In this document: one piece after another, positions 11,780-21,429 of the stretch
Layout: the number at the start of each line of letters is the position of its first letter
Position numbering within the stretch: position 1 is the stretch's first letter
Source: CAWAYH01 sp963786195
GTDB taxonomy: Bacteria > Acidobacteriota > Vicinamibacteria > Vicinamibacterales > 2-12-FULL-66-21
NCBI GenBank assembly: GCA_963786195.1
Contig: CAWAYH010000002.1
Location: 124,001 to 188,000 of the forward strand
Direction: 5' to 3'
Length of the DNA: 64,000 nt
Made by a program: the position numbers and the translations under genes
Notes under the pieces: model-generated
What the model was told of the DNA's origin: nothing
The model's input: the letters and a program-made list of their open reading frames with translations, nothing else
Database searches by the model: none

Positions 11780-12636
11780 ATGGAGATACAAGACAGTCGG
11801 TGTACTCGGCTGCGGCCTGATGGGCGTCGGGCATCGCGCAGGTGTGCGGCCGCCGCCGGCTACAAGACGATCGTCCGCGAGGTCGAAGAGGGCGTTTCTG
11901 AACAAGGGGCTCGGCCGCATTCGAGAAGTTCCTGTCCGACGGCGTCGAGAAGGGCAAGGTCACGGCGGAAGCGAAAGAGAAGACGCTCGGCAACCTGACG
12001 GGCACGACGAAGGTCGAGGACCTGAAAGGCTGCGACCTGATCATCGAGGCGATCATCGAGAACGTCGAGGAGAAGTCGAAGATCGTTTGCCGCGCTCGAC
12101 GCGGTCGTCGGCGCCGACACGATCTTCTGCTCGAACACCTCGTCGCTGTGCATCACGGAGCTGGCGGCACGAACGAAACGGCCCGACCGTTTCGCCGGCC
12201 TGCATTTCTTCAACCCCGTGCCGATCATGAAGCTGGTCGAGGTGATCCGGGCGCTGCCGACGAGCGACGACGACGTACCAGCGCGTGTTCGCATTCGCCC
12301 AGTCGCTGGGGAAGGAGCCGATCACCGCCCCCGACAAGCCCGGCTTCATCGTCAACCGCCTGCTGGTGCCGTACCTGCTCGACGCGATCCGGTCGTACGA
12401 GAACGGCCTCGGCACCGTCGAGGACATCGACAAGGGCATGAAGCTCGGATGCGGATACCCGATGGGGCCGTTCACGCTCCTCGACTTCGTCGGGCTCGAC
12501 ACGACGTACTACATCGCGAACATCATGTTCGAGGAGTACCGCGAGCCGGCGTACGCGCCGCCGCCGCTGCTGAAGCGGATGGTGCTGGCCGGGCGGCTGG
12601 GCAAGAAGTCAGGACACGGTTTCTACAAGGTACTGA
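11780..12636 (+). CDS. 3-hydroxyacyl-CoA (3-hydroxybutyryl-CoA) dehydrogenase (heavily frameshifted)
   Basis: Joined frames give a complete protein of about 285 residues. The NAD fold is YKTVGVLGCGLMG, the catalytic His sits in GLHFFNPVPIMKLVE, and KPGFIVNRLL opens the C-terminal helical domain (GPFTLLDFVGLDT). At least five single-base insertions interrupt it between 11838 and 12085, for example an extra G in GTCGGGCATC and ATCGTTTGCC, with one more near 12280. Near the 3' end an extra G at 12630 hides the natural stop: read without it the protein ends FYKY and stops at 12636. It oxidises or reduces 3-hydroxyacyl-CoA with NAD(H) and pairs logically with the two upstream thiolases. Confidence 0.82.
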
Positions 12637-12644
12637 TCGTACGA

Positions 12645-12714
12645 ACAAAGGGCGGGGCCATTTCGGCGCCCGCCCTTGCCTTATCCCTTGTCCCTTGTCC
12701 CTTGTCCCTTTGAT
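12645..12714. repeat. Intergenic hairpin plus CCCTTGT array between convergent genes
   Basis: A GC-rich imperfect hairpin (AAGGGCGGGGCC with GGCGCCCGCCCTT, about 12648-12679) is followed by four CCCTTGT words up to 12711. It lies between the converging dehydrogenase and receptor genes and could terminate both. The word recurs in the block at 57891-57988. Confidence 0.65.
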
Positions 12715-15700
12715 CAATTCCCGCCGAACCAGTAACGTCACGTTGAAGCGGTAGATTCGCGGGCCGAGTACGCCAGTCGGAGACAGGTACGTTGGAATCT
12801 GTGTGATCGGCTGATTCGGATCGCCGTTGACCCGGATGTTGGTCAGGCTCGAGCCCGTGCGAATGGCGTAGACGGTGTTCGCATTGGTCACGTTGTAGGC
12901 GTCCACGCTCAGCTCGACCCGGTTCGATCCGAATCGGAAGCTTCGTCCCGCGCGGAGGTCGATGGTGTAGAGCCCGTCGAGCACGGTGCTGCCTCGCGGC
13001 TCGGCGAGGATCGTCGTATTGTTCGACCCCGGCGGCGGCGTCAGGCAGTTGCTCGTGACGGTCGTCGTGCAGGCCTGGACCGTGAACGTCCGCGTGGTCG
13101 GCAGTCCCGACTGCATCCGGAAGTTGGCGCCGAACAGGATCTCATGCGGGAACATGTACGAGCCGGACATCTTGAAGAGATGCCGCCGGCCGCCGCTCTC
13201 ACCCTGCGAATTGATCAGCGCGTTCGGGTTCGCGAGGCTCAACTGATCGACTTTCTGGTGGGCAAACGTGTAGCCGCCGGTCAGGACGAACCCAGCGGAG
13301 TACCGCTTGGTCACGGTCGTTTCGAGACCGTGATACCGGACGCCCAGGCGATCGTCGTTCACGTTGCGTTGAACGGCCGTCACGTCAGGCCGTATGTTGA
13401 AGGCGGTGACCGGGTTGTCGTCGGCCGTCCCGGTGACGCCGTCGATTCCTGGATCGATGACCGGCACGGGCGTGTAGACCGTCGGCCATAGATTCATGTC
13501 CACGTCGACCGGGCCATAGGGGTCCTTCTCGGTGCGATAGATATACGTCGAGCTCAACCTGACGCCCGCAAACAGCTCGTGGTCGACGCCGGCCGTGAGC
13601 TCGTTGCGGTACGTGCGCCGCCGCAGCGTGTCGAAGGGATTGGGATTCGGGATCGTCGTGCCGTTGTTGGCCAGCGCGCCGAATTCTCCGCCGACGTACT
13701 TGAAACCATCCCACACCGCATCGCCTCGCTGGAAGACCAGGTCGCCGTTGGTGTCGTTCCACGTGTACCGCTGCGACACCGTGCCGTTCGGGTTCGGGCC
13801 CGGCGTGCCCGTGCCGATCTGATCCAGGTACTTGCCGATCGAGAACTTCAGCACGGTCGTGCCGCGGCCGCTCAAGTCGTACGTGCTGCTGAAACGCGGC
13901 GCCCAGTTCCTCCACAGTGGCGCGTTCCGGACCTCGGCGAATCGATCCGGTACGACGTATTGCGTGACGGTGCCGCCGGTGTTCAGCGCGACGTTCAGGC
14001 CGTTGATGACGGTGCCGCTCGGGAAATAGCTGCTCGACGGGTGCACCTGTTCGGGAAGGTAGCCTTCGACCCGTTCCCACCGGATTCCGGCAATGGCCGT
14101 CAGCCGGCCCACGGAATACGTGTCCTGAATGTAGGCGGCCGAGTTCATGACCGCGCGCTTCACGAAAATGGGCGAGTTGAAGATCGTCACCTGCACCGGC
14201 CCCGCCGGCTGCGTGGCGCTCGTGGCAAAGCTCCGAAACGTCAGATTGAGGTCCTCGACGCGTTGGGTCGTCACGTCCTCAGGCGTGTACGCAGTTGTTG
14301 AACCCGCCCCTGATCTCGTGCCGGCCGGACAGGAACTGCGGGACCTGGTACTGCCAGTTGGACGCGATCTCCAGCCGCCGGCGGAACATGATCGCCGTGC
14401 TGGTGTCGTTCCGGAGCTGGACGCTCGCCGCGGTGTCCTGGAGTGGCTGAAGTCCGGTCTTCTGATTGAGCGGGAAATGCACGTTGTTGTAACTGACGTT
14501 CGTCTGCGCGAACACGCGATCGGTGACGACCCAGTTCCACAGTCCCTGGGCGACGTTGTCGATGTCGTACTCTTTCGACGTCGAGTCCTGGGTGACGCCG
14601 GCGCCTGCGCCACGGTTCGGCTTGTCGTAGCGCTGCTTGGAGAAATACACGTCGAACTTGTGGCTGCCGCCCAGCTGGTACGTCAGCTTGCCCGTGCCCG
14701 TCAGGATGTCCGTCGTGTCCTGCGTGCTGGTGTCGGCCAGTTGCACCGGCAGCGTCGAGACGGCGGGGAATCCCGGCACGCTCACGTGGATGGGCTGGAA
14801 GTTCATCGACCCGAAGTAGAACATCTTGTTCTTCAAGAGGGGCCCGCCAGCCTGGACGTTGGTGTTCGTCAGGATCTCCGTGGCGTTGGCGTCAGGCCGG
14901 AACCCCGCGGCATGCAATGACGCATCGATGTTGTCGGTCTGGGTCGCGTTGCCCTGGTAGGTCTGCAGGGCCATTCCCGTGAGCCTGTTGGTTCCGCTCT
15001 TGGTGACCATGTTGATGACGACCCCGGACGTGCCCATCGAGATGTCCTGCGCGCCGCTCGACACCTGAATGTTGTCGAACGAGCTGGGGTCGTAGTAGTT
15101 CATCGAAAAACCGATCGCGGCCGGATCGCCCACGTTGACGCCGTTCAGCAGCTGCACGTTCTGCGCGTTGGGTGTCCCGCGCGCGGTGAAGCCGCGCTGC
15201 AGGCCGCGCCTGATTGCCGCCGACGTCCGGCGTGTCGAACACGAGGCCCGGCACCTTGTATTCGAGGATGTTCCAGATGTCCTTTCCACTGGGCGTCGTC
15301 TCGAGGAGCGTCTTGTCGAGATTGATGTTGACGTTGGCGCTCTTCGTGTCGATCGACCGGCGATTCAGCCTTGACGGTCACTTCCTCCGCGAGCGTGCTG
15401 ACCTTCATCGTCAGATCGACGCTGGTCGTCTGCGCCTGCGTCACGATCGACGCCATCGCGAATGATCGTCTGGAATCCCTGCAACGACGTCTTGACCGTG
15501 TAGCGTCCGACGCCGAGACCAGGCGCCTGGAAGATGCCACTGGCGTCGGTGACTCCCTCGAGCGCTCGAGGCATGACGACGCTCGAGATGGTGACCGTCA
15601 CGCCGGGAACGACTGCACCCTGCTCGTCGAGTGCACGGACCAGCAGACTGCCGGTTTGGATTTGCGCGGCGGCTGGCGAGGCGACGATCGCGCCGGCGGC

Positions 15701-15739
15701 CAGGACCCAGACAGCTAACGACACCCTTCGCTTCCTCAT
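12714..15739 (-). CDS. Second Oar-type TonB-dependent receptor (frameshifted)
   Basis: The start at 15739 follows GGGGAGGAG. A signal peptide (VWVLAAGAIVASPAAAQ) precedes a carboxypeptidase-regulatory domain (GSLLVRALDEQGAVVPGVTV), a plug (SGVVINMVTKSGTNRLTG) and a long barrel (YIQDTYSVGRLTAIAGIRWERV, TYDLSGRGTTVLKFS). The C-terminus is IYRFNVTLLVRR; one indel would place a TGA at 12716-12714, otherwise the frame reads on into repeat DNA. Frame changes lie near 15370, 15270 and 14300. It shares domain order with the receptor at 2168 but little direct sequence outside the conserved blocks, so it probably takes a different ligand. No inner-membrane transporter is adjacent. Confidence 0.84.
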
Positions 15740-15858
15740 GACGACACTCCTCCCCTGAAGTGACCGGAATGAGAAGAGGATACGCCCGCGTCGGAATGCC
15801 TGAAACTATTTGTGACGGCTGAGGTTACGAGTGGTGAACGGTGGGACGAGTAGCGAGA

Positions 15859-16614
15859 TCACGGAAGCGTCGAGAGCAGCTTTCGCGCCTTCTCCTTGAA
15901 CTCCTTGTCCTCGGGCGTCCAGCCGGGATCGAGCGGCGAGTCGATCACTTTCTGAAGCTCGGCGCGTGCGTCGGCCTTTCGATCCATGTCCAGCAGCGTT
16001 TCGGCGAGAAAGAAATGCGAGGCGCTGCTGTTGGGGTTGTAGGTGAGCGACTTGCGCAGGTGCTCCTCTGATTTCTTGTTCGAGCCGCCGAAGAGTCCCG
16101 GAACCTTGAAGTACCAGCGGCCCAGCGCACGGTCGGCGGATCCCTGCTGAAACGCGGGATCGAGCTTGAGCACCGTCAGCAGCTCGTTCTTGATCTCGCT
16201 GCGATACTTCAACCCCTGACGCAGGCCGTGGGACTCGGCGAGCGCGCCCATGTTGGCGGCGATCCAGAAGTGTCCTTCCGACCGATTCGCATCGACGGCC
16301 ACCGCCGCCCGCGCCGCCGTGATGCCGTCCTCGAGCAGCGTCTTTCCCTCGTCTCCGGGCGTGTGCGTGCCCAGCCAGTAGTCCGCGCGCGCCAGCTTCC
16401 ACGCCGCCTCGAAATCCCGTGGGTTTCTCTTGAGCCTGTCCGCCCAGATAGTTGCGGCTGTCCGGGCCTTTGTCAGGTCCTCTCGCGCGGCGTAGAGCGA
16501 ATCGGCGTCGGCAACCTGTAACCGATCCGCCCAATGTGCATCTGTATAAGTAGCCGTCGGACCGAAAATGACCGCGGTAGCCGCAATGTACAATACGAGA
16601 ATGCAGGACATCAT
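15859..16614 (-). CDS. TatT-like TPR lipoprotein/periplasmic protein
   Basis: About 250 residues of helical repeats in the TRAP-transporter T-component (TatT) style. Family marks are the ADYWLGTH region, the GHFWIAANMGALAESHG motif, LGRWYFKVPGLFGGSNKKSEEHL and a final LYNP/AELQK helix pair. TatT proteins are periplasmic trimers linked to lipoprotein-type TRAP systems; no TRAP gene is nearby, so the role is open. The first possible ATGs (16614, 16611) give a short hydrophobic N-terminus (ILVLYIAATAVIF) but lie inside the divergent folE coding start at 16601. Either the two 5' ends overlap or the true start is further in. Confidence 0.68.
   Translation of the reverse strand: MMSCILVLYIAATAVIFGPTATYTDAHWADRLQVADADSLYAAREDLTKARTAATIWADRLKRNPRDFEAAWKLARADYWLGTHTPGDEGKTLLEDGITAARAAVAVDANRSEGHFWIAANMGALAESHGLRQGLKYRSEIKNELLTVLKLDPAFQQGSADRALGRWYFKVPGLFGGSNKKSEEHLRKSLTYNPNSSASHFFLAETLLDMDRKADARAELQKVIDSPLDPGWTPEDKEFKEKARKLLSTLP
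16589..16594 (+). promoter_or_regulatory. -10 element of folE, predicted leaderless start
   Basis: TACAAT ends six bases before the folE ATG at 16601, so a start seven bases downstream of the hexamer would coincide with the codon. No Shine-Dalgarno sequence precedes that ATG. The -35 is weak. Confidence 0.45.
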
Positions 16615-17203
16615 CCGGCAGCTCCTGGCCGAGCTGGGCGAAGATCCCTCGCGGGAGGGTCTGCTCGACACGCCGAAGCGGGTGGAGAAGTCGCTCCGCT
16701 TTCTGACGAGCGGATATGCCGCGGACGTCGACGCCGTCCTCAACAACGCCCTGTTCACAGTCGACTACAACGAGATGGTGATCGTCAAGGACATCGACTT
16801 CTACAGCCTCTGCGAGCACCACCTGCTCCCGTTCTTCGGGAAGTGTCACGTCGCGTACATCCCGCAGGGCCGCGTGCTCGGTCTCAGCAAGATCCCGCGC
16901 CTCGTCGAGATCTTTGCGCGGCGGCTGCAGGTCCAGGAGCGGCTGACGAGCCAGATCGCCGAAACGCTGCGTCAAAAAATCCGGCCGCTGGGTGTCGGCG
17001 TCGTGATGGAGGCATCGCACCTCTGCATGTCGATGCGCGGCGTGGAGAAGCAGAACTCGGTGGCCGTGACGAGCGCCATGCTCGGCGTTTTCCAGGGTGA
17101 TGCGCGCACGCGCGCGGAATTCCTCGAGCTCATCAAGCGGCCCGAGCTGGCCGACCGGTCGATGAAGGCTGCACTACCGGGATTGGCGTGTGTGACTGAA
17201 TGA
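16601..17203 (+). CDS. folE: GTP cyclohydrolase I
   Basis: Converts GTP to 7,8-dihydroneopterin triphosphate, the first step of folate and pterin synthesis, in the cytosol. The protein is 200 residues with no frameshift. Zinc ligands are Cys71 and His74 in SLCEHHLLPFFGKCHVAYIP and Cys142 in EASHLCMSMRGV; the neighbouring His73 is the usual catalytic residue. An upstream in-frame ATG at 16568 exists, but the family starts close to MQDIIRQLLAELGEDPSREG and a -10 hexamer overlaps the longer version, so 16601 is preferred. Its first 14 bases are shared with the divergent TatT-like gene. An inverted-repeat block follows the stop. Confidence 0.96.
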   Translation: MQDIIRQLLAELGEDPSREGLLDTPKRVEKSLRFLTSGYAADVDAVLNNALFTVDYNEMVIVKDIDFYSLCEHHLLPFFGKCHVAYIPQGRVLGLSKIPRLVEIFARRLQVQERLTSQIAETLRQKIRPLGVGVVMEASHLCMSMRGVEKQNSVAVTSAMLGVFQGDARTRAEFLELIKRPELADRSMKAALPGLACVTE

Positions 17204-17209
17204 CTCGGT

Positions 17210-17378
17210 TATCGGTTATCGGTTTTTGGTTGTCGGTTTTCGGTTACGGGGTTATCGGTTTTCGGTTACGTGGTTATCGGTTAGGTGGTTATCGGTTGGC
17301 GGTTCGGTGCCCGCGCACCAACCTAAAACCGGAACCGAAAACCAAAAACCGAGAACCAAAAACCGACAACCGAAAACG
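17210..17378. repeat. Inverted array of CGGTTATCGGTTTT-type words
   Basis: The left part repeats GGTTATCGGTTTTCGG words. The right part (about 17325-17378) holds the complementary AACCGAAAACCAAAAACCG words. The two can pair into a long imperfect hairpin between folE and the convergent BtuF-like gene, whose stop is at 17383. It is the same family as the block at 50034-50177. Confidence 0.85.
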
Positions 17379-17380
17379 CT

Positions 17381-18169
17381 TCAGTTAACAGCTCGCTTCA
17401 CGCATTCGTGCAGCTGCTTCACGCCCTCTGTCAGCGACGCCGGACCCGGCTGCAGGATGTAGGTCGACTTGATTTCGTAGATCTGATCGTTCCGGACCGC
17501 GCTCACCCGATCCCACCCCGGGCGCTCCAGGATCGTCCGCTTCTTCATCGCCTTCCCGCACCAGGACGCCACGATGAGTTCCGGGTCGCGCGCGGCGACG
17601 TCCGCCGGTGACACGATCCGGTCCTTCGCGAGCTTCTGGCTCCGCAGCGCCGGGAACAGCGGCTCACCGCCGGCGATCTCGATGAGCTCGTCGACCCAGC
17701 AGATGCCCGAAATCAGCGGGCTGTCCCACTCCTCGAAGAAGACGCGGGGGCGCCGGGGCAGGGCAGCGGCCTGGGCGCGGATCGCCTCGAGCCCGCCCGC
17801 GAGCGACGACGCGAGTGCGCCGGCGCGATCCGCCTGCCCGACGAGCGCGCCGACGATCCGGATCATCTGGAGGATTTCGGCGACGCTTCGCTGATTGAAC
17901 GTGACGACCGGGTAACCCCGCCTGATGAGCTCGGCGGCGATGTCGGCCTGCAGATCCGAGAACGCCAGAATCAGATCGGGCCGGAGTGCCTCGATCTTCT
18001 CGAAGCGTGCGTTGATGAACGCCGACACCTTGGGCTTCGCGCGCGCCTCCGGCGGGCGTACGGTGTAGCCCGATATCCCCGCGACGCGGTCGCCTTCACC
18101 GAGCAGGTACAGCGTCTCGGTCGTTTCCTCGGTGAGGCACACGATGCGTGACGGGTACGCGTCGTTCAT
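17381..18169 (-). CDS. Cobalamin-type (BtuF-like) substrate-binding protein
   Basis: An intact protein of 262 residues of the helical-backbone metal/corrinoid receptor fold. Its N-terminus reads RIVCLTEETTETLYLLGEGDRVAGISGYT, followed by KPKVSAFINARFEKIEALRPDLIL, the classic first lobe of BtuF/FepB-like proteins. The second lobe carries FEEWDSPLISGICWVDELIEIAGG. No signal peptide is visible from ATG 18169, and the longer upstream frame adds none, so it may be cytosolic or lipoprotein-free, as in several orphan BtuF-like proteins. No btuC or btuD lies next to it, and I find no B12-box or cobalamin riboswitch upstream. Ligand assignment is by family only. Confidence 0.8.
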   Translation of the reverse strand: MNDAYPSRIVCLTEETTETLYLLGEGDRVAGISGYTVRPPEARAKPKVSAFINARFEKIEALRPDLILAFSDLQADIAAELIRRGYPVVTFNQRSVAEILQMIRIVGALVGQADRAGALASSLAGGLEAIRAQAAALPRRPRVFFEEWDSPLISGICWVDELIEIAGGEPLFPALRSQKLAKDRIVSPADVAARDPELIVASWCGKAMKKRTILERPGWDRVSAVRNDQIYEIKSTYILQPGPASLTEGVKQLHECVKRAVN

Positions 18170-18279
18170 GTCGTCGTAATTATTTCCTGAAAGATGCTCC
18201 GTTCGTGTAGTTGTTGCCCCTGGGCGCGCGCTCGCACGTCGCGCGCAGTCAGAGCTCAGCTGGAGCACACCCTGTGAAT

Positions 18280-18296
18280 GCGGCGAATTTCGCCGC
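18280..18296. promoter_or_regulatory. Perfect 17-base palindrome between divergent genes
   Basis: GCGGCGAA-T-TTCGCCGC lies in the 255-base gap between the BtuF-like gene (minus) and the large secreted protein (plus). It could be an operator or a short hairpin. There are no other strong signals in this gap besides GGCGGAG before the ATG at 18425. Confidence 0.35.
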
Positions 18297-18424
18297 TACC
18301 GGTGAGGTGGCAGTGCTCTTGCCTCCACGTGCGGCACAACCTGCGAGCTTGACAGCAGACCCCGCATCCGGCCGACCAGCACGGATGTAACGCGACGAGT
18401 ACGCCATCTGCGATCGGCGGAGCC

Positions 18425-21391
18425 ATGCGCCGAATCCGATCGCGCGCTCGACGCCAACCCCCAGGGAGCAGAGCATTGGCCAACACCTTGAGGCAGGGCG
18501 GAGCTCTGTCCGCATGCGTCCTCAGTTTGATGTTGATGGGCGTTTCCCGCCCGCAGGCGCAGGCCAACGGCCCGCTGCCCGCCGGCTGGCTCGGGCTCGA
18601 TATCGGCGGTCCAGCCGTGATGGGCAGTCAGAGTTTCAACAACGGGACATTCACCGTCGACGGTGCCGGCACCGACATCGGCGGTACCTCCGATCAGTTT
18701 CGGTTCGTCTACAGGGAGCTCCAGGGTGACGTCGATTTCAGAATTCGCGTCACCAGCCTGGAGAACGTCGACGCCTGGACGAAAGCCGGCGCGATGATAC
18801 GGGCCTCCCTCCAGCGGCGGGCCATGCATGCGTTCGCGTACGTGTCGGCGGGCAACGGCGTGGGGTTTCTTCGCCGGACCACGACAGGCGGTCAGACCGC
18901 CTCCACGAACGGCGGCGCGGGCGCCGCGCCGATCTGGCTCAGGATCGTGAGGCAGGGGACTCAGTTCACCGCGTATCGAAGCACGAACGCCGTCAACTGG
19001 ACGTCCCTCGGCAGCCAAACGATGACGATGCCTGCGAGGATCTACGTCGGGCTCGCCGTCACGAGCCGCAATCCCAATGTCGCGGCCACCGCGAGCTTCA
19101 CCGAGGAGCAACAGCAGGGTGGATCGGGCCTGCCCGCGCCCTGGACGAATCGGGACATCGGTTCGCCCGCCCTCGCGGGTTCGGCGTCGGCGTCCGGTGG
19201 TACCTTCACGGTGAGGGGCGCGGGAACCGATATCTGGGATGCAGCCGACCAGTTTCAGTTCGTCGATCAGCCCATGCAGGGGGACGTCGAGGTCATCGCG
19301 CGCGTCGCGAGTCTTCAACAGGTCCACGGATGGTCCAAGGCCGGCGTGATGATTCGCGAATCGCGGACGGCTGGCTCAAAGCACGCGCTGTCGTTCGCGT
19401 CTGCCACGAACGGGTGGGGGTTCCAGCGCCGGATCGCAACCGGCGGCTCGAGCTTCCACACGGCAGGCCCTGGCGGCGCGGCGCCCGGCTGGCTGAGGCT
19501 CGTGCGGGAAGGCAACCTGTTCAGCGCGTATCAATCGACGGACGGCAACACCTGGTCGTTCATCGCAAGCGACACGATGACGATGGCATCGACCGTCTAC
19601 GTCGGTTTGGCGGTGACGAGCCATCAGCCGACCGCGCTTGCGACGGCGACGTTCACGAACGTGGTCGTGCGCGCGCCGACCTCCGGAAATCAGCCGCCAA
19701 CCGTGTCGCTGTGGAATCCCGCGCCCGGCGCGACGTTTACGGCCCCCGCGTCGATAGGCCTCGCCGCGGCCGCGGGCGACCCCGACGGCGCGGTGATCAA
19801 AGTGGACTTCTATTCGGGCTCGCAACTGCTGGGGTCGGACACGACGAACCCCTTTGGCCTGACGTGGAACGGCATCGCCGCCGGAAACTACGCGCTGAGA
19901 GCGGTGGCCACTGACAGCGACGGCGCGACCGCGACGTCGCCAATCGTCAACATCACCGTCTCTGCGTCCGCACCGTCCAACCAGCCGCCCTCAGTGACGC
20001 TGACGGCTCCGGCTGCGGGCAGCTACACGGCCCCGGCCAACTTCACGATCACCGCGACGGCAACCGACGCGGACGGCACGATTGCGCGTGTCGATTTCTA
20101 TCGCGGCGGCACGACGCTCATCGCCTCCGACACGACGAGTCCGTATTCGGTGCCCTGGAGCAACGTCGCGGCCGGCAGCTACACGCTCACGGCCGTCGCC
20201 CGGGATGATGATGGGGCGCCGACCACATCACCTGGCGTCACAGTCAACGTCACATCCTCGACGGCCCTGCCATCGCCGTGGGCCAATCAGGACATCGGCG
20301 GACCGACCCCGACGGGCTCGGCATCGGCAGCGAACGGAACGTTCACCGTGAGGGCTGGGGGCGCGGACATCTGGGATAACGCGGATCAGTTCCAGTTCGT
20401 TCACCAGCCCGCGCAGGGCAACGTCGAGATCGTCGCGCGCGTCGCGAGCCTCCAGCAGACCGACGACTGGTCGAAGGGGGGCGTCATGATTCGCGAGTCC
20501 CTCGCCGCGAACTCGAAACACGCGTTCATGCTGGCGTCGGTTTCCAACGGCTGGGCGTTTCAGCGGCGCGCAGCGACGAGCGGTGCCAGCGACCACGCGT
20601 CAGGGCCAGGGGGTGTCGCACCGGGATGGGTGCGGCTCGTGCGGGAAGGCAATCTGTTCAGCGCGTACCAGTCGGCTGACGGGAGCAACTGGACGTTTGT
20701 CGCGAGCGACACGATTCCGATGGCGTCGAATGTGTTCGTCGGCCTCGCGCTCACGAGTCACAACCCGGCTCTCAGTGTGACGGCGACGTTCACGAACGTC
20801 CTCGTCCGCACGCCGACGCCCACGAATCAGCCGCCGACGGTGTCGATTACGAGCCCGGCATCCGGTGCAACGTTCACAGCTCCCGCGACGATTGCCCTCG
20901 CCGCGGCCGCCAGCGACACCGACGGCGCCGTCGCCAAAGTGGAATTCCGCGCGGGCTCACAGCTCATCGGGACGGACACGACCAGTCCGTTCGGCATGAG
21001 CTGGACGAACGTCGCGGCGGGGAACTACACCGTGACCGCCGTGGCCACCGACAACAACGGCGCCACCGCGACTTCAGCGATTCCGGTAACCGTCAACGGG
21101 GGGGGAAGCCCTCCACCTCGTCCGACGACGGTCGTCTTCGTGGCCTCCACGAACCACGCAAGCAGCGTGACGTCGTACTCGATCGCGATCCGGCGTGCGG
21201 GCGATCCCGCCACGGCGAACCCCGTGGCCACGCGGGATCTGGGGAAGCCGCCCATCGTCAACGGTGAGATCTCGGTCGATATCTCGACGCTCGTGAACCC
21301 GCTGGCGGCCGGTTCGTACTACGCCATCGTCAGCGCACTGGGACCGGGGGGTACGACGCCGAGCACGCCTTCGGCGAATTTCACGAAATAG
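18425..21391 (+). CDS. Large secreted repeat protein: DUF1349-like and Ig-like modules
   Basis: 988 residues in one open frame. A long signal region (SACVLSLMLMGVSRPQAQA) is followed by two DUF1349-like beta-sandwich modules (residues about 50-230 and 238-415; marks DIGGPAVMG, GDVDFRIRVTSL, KAGAMIR). Two bacterial Ig-like modules follow (NQPPTVSL, DGAVIKVDFYSGSQLLGSDT). Then come a third DUF1349-like module (about 615-795), a third Ig module, a PPPRP linker and a final FN3-like domain. Modules two and three are close copies: IWDAADQFQFVDQPMQGDVE against IWDNADQFQFVHQPAQGNVE. This suggests internal duplication. Such sandwiches resemble concanavalin-like carbohydrate-binding folds, so glycan or surface binding is plausible but unproven. 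SD is GGCGGAG. Confidence 0.85.
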   Translation: MRRIRSRARRQPPGSRALANTLRQGGALSACVLSLMLMGVSRPQAQANGPLPAGWLGLDIGGPAVMGSQSFNNGTFTVDGAGTDIGGTSDQFRFVYRELQGDVDFRIRVTSLENVDAWTKAGAMIRASLQRRAMHAFAYVSAGNGVGFLRRTTTGGQTASTNGGAGAAPIWLRIVRQGTQFTAYRSTNAVNWTSLGSQTMTMPARIYVGLAVTSRNPNVAATASFTEEQQQGGSGLPAPWTNRDIGSPALAGSASASGGTFTVRGAGTDIWDAADQFQFVDQPMQGDVEVIARVASLQQVHGWSKAGVMIRESRTAGSKHALSFASATNGWGFQRRIATGGSSFHTAGPGGAAPGWLRLVREGNLFSAYQSTDGNTWSFIASDTMTMASTVYVGLAVTSHQPTALATATFTNVVVRAPTSGNQPPTVSLWNPAPGATFTAPASIGLAAAAGDPDGAVIKVDFYSGSQLLGSDTTNPFGLTWNGIAAGNYALRAVATDSDGATATSPIVNITVSASAPSNQPPSVTLTAPAAGSYTAPANFTITATATDADGTIARVDFYRGGTTLIASDTTSPYSVPWSNVAAGSYTLTAVARDDDGAPTTSPGVTVNVTSSTALPSPWANQDIGGPTPTGSASAANGTFTVRAGGADIWDNADQFQFVHQPAQGNVEIVARVASLQQTDDWSKGGVMIRESLAANSKHAFMLASVSNGWAFQRRAATSGASDHASGPGGVAPGWVRLVREGNLFSAYQSADGSNWTFVASDTIPMASNVFVGLALTSHNPALSVTATFTNVLVRTPTPTNQPPTVSITSPASGATFTAPATIALAAAASDTDGAVAKVEFRAGSQLIGTDTTSPFGMSWTNVAAGNYTVTAVATDNNGATATSAIPVTVNGGGSPPPRPTTVVFVASTNHASSVTSYSIAIRRAGDPATANPVATRDLGKPPIVNGEISVDISTLVNPLAAGSYYAIVSALGPGGTTPSTPSANFTK

Positions 21392-21399
21392 ATGGTTGG

Positions 21400-21426
21400 A
21401 GACGGCGGCCCTTCGGGCCGCCGTCT
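21400..21426. terminator. Bidirectional stem-loop between convergent genes
   Basis: A perfect 12-bp GC-rich stem (21400-21411 with 21415-21426) around a TTC(G) loop, between the stop of the repeat protein and the stop of the kinase. It has no long T-run, so termination may need Rho help. Confidence 0.7.
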
Positions 21427-21429
21427 TCG

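Noticed and set aside
18170..18424. Cobalamin riboswitch upstream of the BtuF-like gene, or a c-di-GMP riboswitch before the repeat protein
   Set aside because: Neither strand shows a B12 box or the conserved GEMM core; only a 17-base palindrome is present.
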